From: CALESS01 sp964405455
GTDB lineage: Bacteria > Chloroflexota > Anaerolineae > Anaerolineales > Anaerolineaceae
Direction: 5' to 3'
Length of the DNA stretch: 64,000 nt
Assembly (NCBI GenBank): GCA_964405455.1
Contig: CAYOOA010000007.1
Span: 1-64,000 of the forward strand
This document shows positions 41,696-48,885 of the stretch, one piece after another. How positions within the stretch are numbered: the stretch's first letter is position 1; every line of letters starts with the position of its first letter. A model generated the notes under the pieces. That model had not been told where the DNA came from and did no database searches. It saw nothing but the letters and a program-made list of their open reading frames with translations. A program made the position numbers and the translations under genes.

Positions 41696-43480
41696 ATGCT
41701 GAACCAAATGCTCAAGGATACCCGCCGGTTGGTCGATTGCGCCATGGGACGCCTGGCAGCCGACCTGGTCATCAAGGGCGGTCGCTGGGTTTGCGTGCAA
41801 ACCGGGGAGATCATCCCGGATACCGACCTGGCAGTGATTGATGGGCGTTTTGCCTATGTTGGCCCGAATGCCGACCACACCGTGGGTGAAAAGACCCGGG
41901 TAGTGAATGCAGAAGGGCGCTTCCTGGTTCCCGGTTTGCTGGACGGGCATGTCCACATTGAATCCGGCATGTTGACGGTGACGGAATTTGTCCGGGCGGT
42001 CATTCCCCATGGCAGTACCGGCTTGTTCGTCGATCCTCACGAAATTGCCAATGTTTTTGGCCTGCGAGGTGTGCGCCTGATGGTGGACGAAGCAGCCCTG
42101 CAGCCCATTCATGTTTTTGTCCAGATGCCTTCCTGTGTTCCCTCCGCGCCGGGATTTGAAACCCCCGGCGCTTCGCTGGGTCCGGCGGAAGTGGCCGAAG
42201 CGATGACCTGGCCGGGGATCATTGGCCTGGGAGAGATGATGAACTTCCCGGGGGTCTATAACAGCGATGAGAAAGTCCACGCTGAAATGGCGGCCACGCG
42301 CCAGAGCGGCAAGGTCATTGGCGGGCATTATGCCTCGCCTGATCTTGGCCTGCCCTTCCATGGATATATTGCCGGCGGTCCGCAGGACGATCATGAGGGC
42401 ACCCGGGTGGAGGATGCCGTAGCCCGCGCCCGCCAGGGCATGTATGTCATGATGCGCTACGGCTCGGCCTGGCATGATGTTGCCAGCCAGGTTAAAGCCA
42501 TAACGGAGCTTGGCCTCGATCCGCGCCGGTTCCTGCTTTGCACGGATGATGCCCATTGTGCCACGCTGGTGGAGGAGGGCCACATGGACCGGGTGCTGAG
42601 GCATGCCATCGAACAAGGATTGGATCCCATGCTGGCGGTACAAATGGCCACCCTGACTACCGCGGAATACTTTGGCGTCAGCCGCGAACTGGGTATGATT
42701 GCTCCCGGAAGACATGCCGATTTCCTCCTGGTGGGTGATCTGCATCAAATCGATGTCCAAGCCGTGTATGGAAAGGGACAACTGCTGGCAGAACACGGCA
42801 AGATCGTGGTTGAGCCACCCCTGGTTCATCACCCTGATTGGGTTTTGAATTCGGTGAAATTCCCCCGGCCCATCCAGGCCCAGGATTTTCAGCTCAAGAC
42901 AGTGCGAACCGGGCAAGTCTCGGTGAATGTGATCGGCGTGATTGAGAACCAGGCGCCAACCCGCCACCTCAGATTGGAATTGCCGGTGGTGAATGGCGAA
43001 GTGCTTGCCGATCCGAACCAAAACCTGGTTAAAGTGGCGGTGCTCGAGCGGCATCACGGCAGCGGGCGGGTGCAGATTGGTCTTGTGCACGGTTTTGGTC
43101 TCCGGGGCCGCTGCGCAGTGGCCACCACCGTGGCACATGATTGCCACCAGATGATCGTTGCCGGAACAGATGATGCAGAGATGGCCCTGGCAGCGAATGA
43201 ATTAAAGGCCATGGGTGGCGGTCAGTTGGTGGTCAAAGATGGCAAGGTGATCGGCCGGGTAAATCTGCCCATTGCCGGTTTGATGTCGAACGAACCGGCT
43301 GCAGTGGTGGCTGAAAAAGCAGCCAGTGTTCTGGCCGGTTTTCGCGCCTGTGGATGTGTTATGAATAATCCCAACATGCAATTAAGCCTGCTGGGATTGA
43401 CGGTCATTCCAGAGTTACGTATATCCGACCTGGGATTAGTGGATGTGAACCATTTTCACTTTATCCCGGTCATCGAATAA
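41696..43480 (+). CDS. ade: Adenine deaminase
   Basis: Converts adenine to hypoxanthine and ammonia. The 594-residue protein has the two-part architecture of Ade: an N-terminal amidohydrolase with HVHIESGMLTVTEF, FVDPHEIANVFG, GEMMNFPGV and CTDDAHC, and a C-terminal Ade-specific domain ending around GLTVIPELRISDLGLVDV. AGAGGTGAGAG lies just before the ATG. It is 10 bp after the first deaminase. Release of hypoxanthine would need a xanthine dehydrogenase-like enzyme next, which is not in the window but would require molybdenum cofactor (moaA is here). Confidence 0.95.
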   Translation: MLNQMLKDTRRLVDCAMGRLAADLVIKGGRWVCVQTGEIIPDTDLAVIDGRFAYVGPNADHTVGEKTRVVNAEGRFLVPGLLDGHVHIESGMLTVTEFVRAVIPHGSTGLFVDPHEIANVFGLRGVRLMVDEAALQPIHVFVQMPSCVPSAPGFETPGASLGPAEVAEAMTWPGIIGLGEMMNFPGVYNSDEKVHAEMAATRQSGKVIGGHYASPDLGLPFHGYIAGGPQDDHEGTRVEDAVARARQGMYVMMRYGSAWHDVASQVKAITELGLDPRRFLLCTDDAHCATLVEEGHMDRVLRHAIEQGLDPMLAVQMATLTTAEYFGVSRELGMIAPGRHADFLLVGDLHQIDVQAVYGKGQLLAEHGKIVVEPPLVHHPDWVLNSVKFPRPIQAQDFQLKTVRTGQVSVNVIGVIENQAPTRHLRLELPVVNGEVLADPNQNLVKVAVLERHHGSGRVQIGLVHGFGLRGRCAVATTVAHDCHQMIVAGTDDAEMALAANELKAMGGGQLVVKDGKVIGRVNLPIAGLMSNEPAAVVAEKAASVLAGFRACGCVMNNPNMQLSLLGLTVIPELRISDLGLVDVNHFHFIPVIE

Positions 43481-43519
43481 ATCTGAGGTGAAACTGTGGT
43501 CAGTTTTTCGGGAGGAATG

Positions 43520-44260
43520 ATGAGAGGAAAGGAATCAGGAGAAGTGATGCACCCATTTCAGCGGTTGCAAGCGCAACTGGCTGACCTAATTGCATCCACC
43601 CCCACGGGTGAACGACTGCCAGCAGAGCCTGACCTGGCAAAGAAGCTCGGAGTATCCCGCGCCACCCTGCGCGAAGCGATGCGTTCTTTTGAAGGCCAGG
43701 GTTTGATCCGCCGCCGGCAGGGGGTGGGGACGTTCGTCGTCCGCCAGAGCAAGGTCTTGGAAAGCGGACTGGAGGTCCTGGAAAGCATCGAGACTCTGGC
43801 TGCCAAGATTGGCCTGGAAGTGAAGATGGGTGCACTGCATATCGACAGGATGAACGCTTCCGGGCAGCAGGCGGAGGCTTTGCGCGTAGCCGAGGGGGCG
43901 CCATTGCTGCAAATTTCGCGCATCATCCTGGCGGAAAATCGGCCGGTGGCATTTCTAATTGATGTTCTTCCGGAAGAAGTCCTTAATGTAGCAGATTTAC
44001 AGCATGGTTTCACCGGGTCTGTCCTTGACTTTTTGATCCGCCGCGGTACGCCCCCATTGGATTATGCGTTCACCGATTTAAGGGCGGTACCGGCCAGCGC
44101 GGAAATTGCCCGCGCTCTTGAAGTACAGCGCGGTGATGTACTGTTGATGTTGGTAGCCTACCTGTACGATCGTTCCGGCCAGGTGGTGGCCAATACCTAC
44201 AGTTATTTCCTGCCTGGATATTTCCGCTTCCATGTCGTCCGGCGCATCCCGGAAATGTGA
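43520..44260 (+). CDS. GntR family regulator with UTRA domain (HutC-like)
   Basis: A 246-residue transcription factor. The N-terminal winged helix (about 5-70) has LPAEPDLAKKLGVSRATLREAMRSFEGQGLIRR in pieces typical of GntR, and the C-terminal UTRA ligand domain (about 95-240) contains GAPLLQISRIILAENRPVAF and YSYFLPGYFRF. The start at 43520 is preferred since GGAGG lies 4 nt upstream; earlier starts overlap the ribosome-binding site. It most likely binds the TTGTCAGACAA boxes at 40195, 44277 and 2090, with a nucleobase or ureide metabolite as inducer. The target boxes and inducer are inference. Confidence 0.9.
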   Translation: MRGKESGEVMHPFQRLQAQLADLIASTPTGERLPAEPDLAKKLGVSRATLREAMRSFEGQGLIRRRQGVGTFVVRQSKVLESGLEVLESIETLAAKIGLEVKMGALHIDRMNASGQQAEALRVAEGAPLLQISRIILAENRPVAFLIDVLPEEVLNVADLQHGFTGSVLDFLIRRGTPPLDYAFTDLRAVPASAEIARALEVQRGDVLLMLVAYLYDRSGQVVANTYSYFLPGYFRFHVVRRIPEM

Positions 44261-44271
44261 CAAACATCTTA

Positions 44272-44299
44272 TTGAATTGTCAGACAATTGGCATATAAT
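44272..44299 (+). promoter_or_regulatory. Second locus promoter with a GntR box over the spacer
   Basis: TTGAAT (44272-44277) and TATAAT (44294-44299), spacer 16 bp. The perfect 15-bp palindrome AATTGTCAGACAATT (44275-44289) fills the spacer, so a bound regulator would block RNA polymerase. It drives the carbamoyltransferase genes. Confidence 0.75.
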
Positions 44300-44340
44300 A
44301 AAAACTATTCCTGAAAAAGGATAATTTTAGGAGGAACCAT

Positions 44341-45291
44341 ATGCGTAGCTTCTTAGGTCGTGATATCCTGTCATTGAAGGATTTTGAGCGACAGGAGTTT
44401 TTCCGGGTTTTTGAAATAGCAGAAATGATGGAGCCGATTGCCCGGAGCCGCCGCAACAGTGATATGTGTGCGGATAAGACAATGGTAACAGCCTTCTACC
44501 AGCCGAGCACCCGCACCCGCCTGGCGCACGAGGCTGGCATGCACCGCCTGGGTGGTCATGTCACCGGTTTTTCGGATGCCAAGATGACCCGCGCCGGTGA
44601 TTGGTACCAGGAATCGATCAAGGACACCGTCAAGATGCTTGAATTCTACGGGGACCTGATCGTCATGCGCCACTTCCAGCAAGGAGCACCGCAGGAAGCA
44701 GCCAAGTGGGCGAGTGTACCGATCATTAATGGCGGTGACGGCTGGGGCGAGCACCCCACCCAGATCCTGACGGACCTCTTCACAGTCATGCGCGAGAAAG
44801 GCCACATTGATGGTTTGCGCTGGCTGGCCGTTGGAGATATGCGCATGCGCACCATGCACTCCCTGGCGTATGCCCTGACCCAGTTCGACTGCCCGATCAC
44901 CTTTGTCGCCCCGCCCGAAATGTCCCTCAAGCCGGAATTTAAGGAAGAATTGAAGCAGTATTCGCTACGCTTTGAAGAAGCCGAGCACGTGGAACAAGCA
45001 ATTGCCACGGCCGATGTCATCCTGGTCGAACCGGTTGTGCAGCCGGATTATACCAAGTCCCGCCAGGAAGCCGGCGACCACGGGATGACCCCCGATAACT
45101 ACAAGATCACCCGCGAGCTGCTTTTCAACAAGGCCAAGTCGGATGCCATTTTACTGCACTCTTTGCCCCGTATGGATGAAATCCCGTCCGATGTGGATAT
45201 CACCCATTGGTCGCGGTACTGGCAGGAAGCCTTCTACGGCGTGGTCATGCGCATGGCCCTGATCGCGCTCGTCCTGGGCAAGGTCGAGTAA
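44341..45291 (+). CDS. Carbamoyltransferase of the ATCase family with an altered second-substrate site
   Basis: A 316-residue carbamoyltransferase. Carbamoyl-phosphate landmarks are intact: STRTR (residues about 56-60), GDGWGEHPTQ and RTMHSLA, like aspartate carbamoyltransferase. However the loop that in ATCase supplies the active-site Lys (GKKGETLADT) reads RAGDWYQESIKDT, and the aspartate-carboxylate Arg of TRVQ is replaced (PVVQ). HPLPR is HSLPR. The amino substrate is therefore probably not aspartate. Next to a second carbamoyltransferase and a carbamate kinase, a catabolic role splitting a carbamoyl compound to give carbamoyl phosphate is plausible. AGGAGG precedes the ATG. Confidence 0.8.
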   Translation: MRSFLGRDILSLKDFERQEFFRVFEIAEMMEPIARSRRNSDMCADKTMVTAFYQPSTRTRLAHEAGMHRLGGHVTGFSDAKMTRAGDWYQESIKDTVKMLEFYGDLIVMRHFQQGAPQEAAKWASVPIINGGDGWGEHPTQILTDLFTVMREKGHIDGLRWLAVGDMRMRTMHSLAYALTQFDCPITFVAPPEMSLKPEFKEELKQYSLRFEEAEHVEQAIATADVILVEPVVQPDYTKSRQEAGDHGMTPDNYKITRELLFNKAKSDAILLHSLPRMDEIPSDVDITHWSRYWQEAFYGVVMRMALIALVLGKVE

Positions 45292-45304
45292 CCATATTAT
45301 CAAG

Positions 45305-45338
45305 TTCCTGCGAAGTGTTGTGGTACACTTCGCAGGAA
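45305..45338 (+). repeat. 14-bp inverted repeat between the two carbamoyltransferase genes
   Basis: Perfect arms TTCCTGCGAAGTGT (45305-45318) and ACACTTCGCAGGAA (45325-45338), loop TGTGGT. No T-run follows, only AATTTCTCAATTTC, so it may be a weak terminator, an mRNA-stabilising hairpin, or an operator. Confidence 0.75.
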
Positions 45339-45365
45339 TTTCTCAATTTCAAGTGGAGGTACCAA

Positions 45366-46346
45366 ATGCAAACATTTCTTCACGGACGTGATCTGATCGG
45401 TGATCTTGATTTCTCCCGCGAGGAAGTCGAGACCGTCCTGGACGTGGCGTTTGATCTCAAGCGCAAACGCGCTTTAAATGAATCGCACGCATATCTGCGT
45501 GACAAGGTCCTGGCGATGTTGTTCTTCTTCAGCAGCACCCGCACCCGCGGCTCATTTGAGGCCGGTATGGCTCAACTGGGCGGGCATGCTGCATTCATTG
45601 AATCGCGCACCACCCAGATTTCACACGGCGATACACCGAAAGAGATTGGTGAGATTTTCGGGCGTTATTTTGACGGCATTGCCATCCGGCACGTAGATTG
45701 GGGCAAAGGCAACCAGTATTTGAATGAGGTTGCCAAGTATTCGCGCGTCCCTGTTTTAAATATGCAGTGCGAAATCTACCACCCCTTCCAGATCCTGGCC
45801 GACCTGATGACCATCGTTGAAAAGAAGGGTCGCGATCTGCGCCGCAAGAAGATGGTTGTCTCCTGGGCGTATGCCGCATCCTATCAGAAGCCAATGTCGG
45901 TGCCGCAATCGCTGGTACTGCAGATGCCGCGCTTCGGGATGGACGTCGTCCTGGCGCATCCGCCGGAATTCCGGCTGATGCCGGAAATCATGGATCAGGC
46001 CCGCGAACAGGCCCGCCGCTATGGGACCGGCTTCGAGGTCGTCGATAACATGGATGAGGCGTTTAAGGATGCCGACATCATTTACGCCAAGTCCTGGGGT
46101 GCCATGGTGCATACCACGGATGAAAAAGCCGGAGCGGAAATCATCTCCCGCTACTCGGATTGGATTACTGATGAACGCCGGATGGGCCTGGCCAAGGAAG
46201 ATGCAATCTACATGCACCCGTTGCCCGCTGACCGCAACATTGAGGTCACGGACGGAGTGATTGACAGCCCGCAGTCCGTTGTTTATGACGAAGCGGAAAA
46301 CCGCATGCACGTTCAGAAGGCCGTGATGGCCCTGACGATGAGCTAA
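45366..46346 (+). CDS. Knotted carbamoyltransferase, YgeW/ornithine-carbamoyltransferase-like
   Basis: A 326-residue carbamoyltransferase with SSTRTRGSFE for carbamoyl phosphate, EIYHPFQILADL (HPTQ of the family altered to HPFQ), and SWAYAASYQKPMSVPQSL plus FGMDVVLAHP, which match YgeW and acetylornithine-type knotted enzymes. The C-terminus EVTDGVIDSPQSVVYDEAENRMHVQKAVM resembles ornithine carbamoyltransferase, but the HCLP motif is HPLP and SMG is SWG, so ornithine is not a safe substrate. In E. coli ygeW lies with a carbamate kinase, hydantoinase and an aminohydrolase, as here. GGAGGT precedes the ATG at 45366. Confidence 0.82.
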   Translation: MQTFLHGRDLIGDLDFSREEVETVLDVAFDLKRKRALNESHAYLRDKVLAMLFFFSSTRTRGSFEAGMAQLGGHAAFIESRTTQISHGDTPKEIGEIFGRYFDGIAIRHVDWGKGNQYLNEVAKYSRVPVLNMQCEIYHPFQILADLMTIVEKKGRDLRRKKMVVSWAYAASYQKPMSVPQSLVLQMPRFGMDVVLAHPPEFRLMPEIMDQAREQARRYGTGFEVVDNMDEAFKDADIIYAKSWGAMVHTTDEKAGAEIISRYSDWITDERRMGLAKEDAIYMHPLPADRNIEVTDGVIDSPQSVVYDEAENRMHVQKAVMALTMS

Positions 46347-46375
46347 TTTTTATACGTAACAGGAGATTCTCTACG

Positions 46376-47326
46376 ATGGGTAAGAAGGGTGTAGCAGTTG
46401 TAGCAGTTGGCGGCAATTCTCTGATCAAGGATGAAACGCACAAGACGATTCCGGATCAGTTTGATGCTGCCATAGAATCCATGCACCATATTGTTGATAT
46501 GATCCAGGCCGGTTGGGAAGTCGTTGTCACCCACGGTAACGGTCCCCAGGTTGGTTTTATTCTGCGCCGATCTGAATTGTCCCTGCACGAACTACACCCG
46601 GTTCCGCTGGATTACTGCGGTGCGGATACCCAGGGTGCCATTGGTTACATGTTCGTCCAGGCCCTGCACAATGAGTTCCTGGCTCGCGGCATGTCCAAGC
46701 CGGCTGCCGCCGTGGTAACGCAGACCATCGTGGATCGTAATGACAAGGCTTTTCAGAATCCCACCAAGCCGATCGGTTCGTTCATGTCGGAAGCTACCGC
46801 CAAGGAACATGCGGCCAGGGATCACTGGACGGTCGTGGAAGATGCCGGCCGTGGCTGGCGCCGGGTGGTGGCCTCGCCAATTCCGCAGCGGATCGTGGAA
46901 GCGGATGCCATTCGCAAGTTGATCGATGCAGGCTTTGTGGTCGTCGGCGTCGGTGGTGGCGGTATCCCGGTCATCGAAGATGAAAAAGGCAACCTGATCG
47001 GCGTGGAAGCCGTGATCGATAAGGACTTTGGCTCCTCCGTTCTGGCGACCCTTATCAATGCGGACCTGTTTATCATCTCCACTGCGGTGGAGAAGGTGGC
47101 CATCAACTTCAACAAGCCGGATCAGAAATGGCTTGACCGGATGACCATCGCGGAAGCCGAGGCGTACATGGCGGAAGGTCATTTTGCCAAGGGTTCCATG
47201 CTGCCCAAGATCCAGGCGATCCTGCGTTTCCTCAAGGCTGGCGGCAAGCAGGCTATCATCACCAATCCGGAAAATATCGGCCGGGCCTTGCGCGGTGAGA
47301 CCGGAACCTGGATTGTCCGCGAGTAA
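46376..47326 (+). CDS. arcC: Carbamate kinase
   Basis: Transfers phosphate from carbamoyl phosphate to ADP, giving ATP, ammonia and CO2; the energy-yielding last step of arginine, agmatine, allantoin or ureide fermentation. The 316-residue protein has AVGGNSLI, THGNGPQVGFIL, the PKPIGSF-like KPIGSFM segment, RRVVASPIPQRI, GGGGIPVIE and VIDKDF with a nucleotide-binding C-terminus. It lies 29 bp after the YgeW-like gene and ends at a terminator. Its place after two carbamoyltransferases points to ATP recovery in the catabolic direction. Confidence 0.95.
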   Translation: MGKKGVAVVAVGGNSLIKDETHKTIPDQFDAAIESMHHIVDMIQAGWEVVVTHGNGPQVGFILRRSELSLHELHPVPLDYCGADTQGAIGYMFVQALHNEFLARGMSKPAAAVVTQTIVDRNDKAFQNPTKPIGSFMSEATAKEHAARDHWTVVEDAGRGWRRVVASPIPQRIVEADAIRKLIDAGFVVVGVGGGGIPVIEDEKGNLIGVEAVIDKDFGSSVLATLINADLFIISTAVEKVAINFNKPDQKWLDRMTIAEAEAYMAEGHFAKGSMLPKIQAILRFLKAGGKQAIITNPENIGRALRGETGTWIVRE

Positions 47327-47337
47327 ATCAGTTGTCG

Positions 47338-47372
47338 AGTTATGCCGGTTGTTTCAACCGGCATAACTTTTA
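47338..47372 (+). terminator. Terminator after carbamate kinase
   Basis: 13-bp stem AGTTATGCCGGTT (47338-47350) / AACCGGCATAACT (47356-47368) with GTTTC loop, then TTTTAT. Confidence 0.88.
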
Positions 47373-47583
47373 TGGTGCAAATTGCACATTGTTTTTGTGT
47401 GGTTTTTCCGTAGATTGGCGATCGGGTTCGTGTACAATAATGGTGAGCTGTGATTGCTCTTTTATTTGGGAATGAGGCGTTTCCTGGCGTATGCCAGAGA
47501 AAGGAGGCGCAACAGCAAAAACCCGCAAGAATAAATCCCGTTTGTTTTCAATCGATTCACATATGTTACGGAGGAGAGTATTT
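47373..47583 (+). promoter_or_regulatory. Long leader before the solute-binding protein gene
   Basis: About 210 bp without a credible gene. It holds a 13-bp palindrome GTGCAAATTGCAC (about 47375-47387), a TACAAT -10-like box near 47434 and a hairpin TTTCCTGGC / GCCAGAGAAA with GTAT loop (47480-47502). I do not recognise a known riboswitch, though the position before a nucleobase importer makes a regulatory leader possible. Confidence 0.4.
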
Positions 47584-48816
47584 ATGAAATCGAAACAAGG
47601 TTGGCTTCTCATGAGCGTCCTGCTGATTGCAGCCATGCTGCTTTCAGCCTGCGCTACACCCACTGCAGCACCCACTGCTGAACCCACCAAGGCTGTCAGC
47701 ACTGAACCCTTTGTCTTTGGCATGCTGCTGGTTGGCCCGTATAATGACAATGGCTGGAGCACCGCCACGTACGAAGGCGGCCTGTATGTTCAAGAAAAGA
47801 TCGCAAACACCCAGTTCATTTACGCCGACAAGGTCAATGTAGCGGATAATCCATCCACCACTGCGGCGCAGTTCGCCGAGCAATTGCTCCAGCGCGGCGC
47901 CAAGGCCATCATCTTCAACTCGGATGATATGAAAGACGGCGTGATGGAATTTGCCACCAAACACCCGGATGTACCGGTGATCTGGCTCTCCGGCGATTAT
48001 GCCTGGAAAGATGGCCAGCGCTACCAGGAAAGCCTGAAGAGCGAATCGGACCTGATGGGCGAGATGGAATACGGCAAGATGATGGCTGGTTGTGCAGCCG
48101 CCCTGACCACCAAGACCGGCAAGATCGGTTTCCTGGGTCCATTGATCAATGATGAAACCCGCCGCCTGGCGGATGCAGCCTTCCTCGGCGCCAAGTACTG
48201 CTGGGAAAACATTGCCAAGCAAACCACTGCCCTGGAATTCAAGGTTACCTGGATCGGCATGTGGTTTAACATCCCCGGCGTGACCCTGGATCCGACCCAG
48301 GTTGCTGATGATTTCTTCACCAACGGTTATGACGTGGTCATCTCCGGCATTGACTCCACCGAAGCGGTCACCGAAGCAGCTAAGTTCCGCAGCCAGGGCA
48401 AGGATGTCTATGCAGTCCAGTATGACTACAAGGACGCCTGCAATTCTGCTCCGGATGCCTGCCTGGGCGTACCGTACTTCAACTGGGGTGTGATGTTGAA
48501 ACCCGTCATCCAGTCCATCATCGACGGCAAGTATACGCGCCAGTTCGTCTGGGGCGGCCCGGATTGGAAGGACATCAACAATCCGGATACCTCCGTGGTT
48601 GGTTTCCAGAAGAGCAACGGCCTTTCGGCCGACAACTCCGCCAAGTTGGATCAGTTCATCTCTGAACTGGCCGGCGGTTTGAATCTCTGGAAGGGCCCGA
48701 TGAATTACCAGGACGGCACTGTCTTCCTGAAAGACGGTGAGACCGCCACGGGTCAACAAATCTGGTACATGCCCCAACTGCTGGAAGGCATGATCGGCGA
48801 CAGCGTCGCCAAATAA
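47584..48816 (+). CDS. BMP family lipoprotein, substrate-binding component of an ABC importer
   Basis: A 410-residue surface lipoprotein with signal peptide ending LLSAC (lipobox Cys about residue 20), a short Thr/Pro/Ala spacer and a periplasmic-binding-protein fold of the BMP/PnrA family (GMLLVGPYNDNGWSTATYEG, then GYDVVISGID). Members bind purine nucleosides (PnrA, Med) or related bases. Sitting inside the deaminase/carbamoyltransferase locus, purine or ureide uptake is the likely job. The start at 47584 is chosen because GGAGGAG is about 8 nt upstream and a signal peptide begins there; the longer in-frame reading from 47491 would spoil it. Confidence 0.9.
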   Translation: MKSKQGWLLMSVLLIAAMLLSACATPTAAPTAEPTKAVSTEPFVFGMLLVGPYNDNGWSTATYEGGLYVQEKIANTQFIYADKVNVADNPSTTAAQFAEQLLQRGAKAIIFNSDDMKDGVMEFATKHPDVPVIWLSGDYAWKDGQRYQESLKSESDLMGEMEYGKMMAGCAAALTTKTGKIGFLGPLINDETRRLADAAFLGAKYCWENIAKQTTALEFKVTWIGMWFNIPGVTLDPTQVADDFFTNGYDVVISGIDSTEAVTEAAKFRSQGKDVYAVQYDYKDACNSAPDACLGVPYFNWGVMLKPVIQSIIDGKYTRQFVWGGPDWKDINNPDTSVVGFQKSNGLSADNSAKLDQFISELAGGLNLWKGPMNYQDGTVFLKDGETATGQQIWYMPQLLEGMIGDSVAK

Positions 48817-48829
48817 GTGTTGTTTCAGG

Positions 48830-48870
48830 GGGAAGGCAGAGTCAATCTGCCTTCCCTCCCTTTTCAATTT
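48830..48870 (+). terminator. Attenuating hairpin between binding protein and ATPase genes
   Basis: 11-bp stem GGGAAGGCAGA (48830-48840) / TCTGCCTTCCC (48846-48856) with a 5-nt loop, then TCCCTTTTCAATTTTT. A partial terminator here would make more binding protein than transporter, a usual arrangement in ABC importers. Confidence 0.72.
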
Positions 48871-48885
48871 TTGGATAAATCCCCT

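Noticed and set aside
41570..43147. A 525-codon open frame on the minus strand opposite the adenine deaminase gene
   Set aside because: It is a mirror of the high-GC coding strand; the plus-strand frame has full adenine deaminase motifs, and the minus product has no recognisable domain or ribosome-binding site.
44341..46346. Calling the two carbamoyltransferases pyrB and argF
   Set aside because: Key second-substrate residues differ and the context is catabolic, so naming them after biosynthetic enzymes would mislead.
47491..47583. In-frame extension of the BMP lipoprotein to ATG 47491
   Set aside because: It would add 31 charged residues ahead of a lipoprotein signal peptide; the ATG at 47584 has GGAGGAG upstream.
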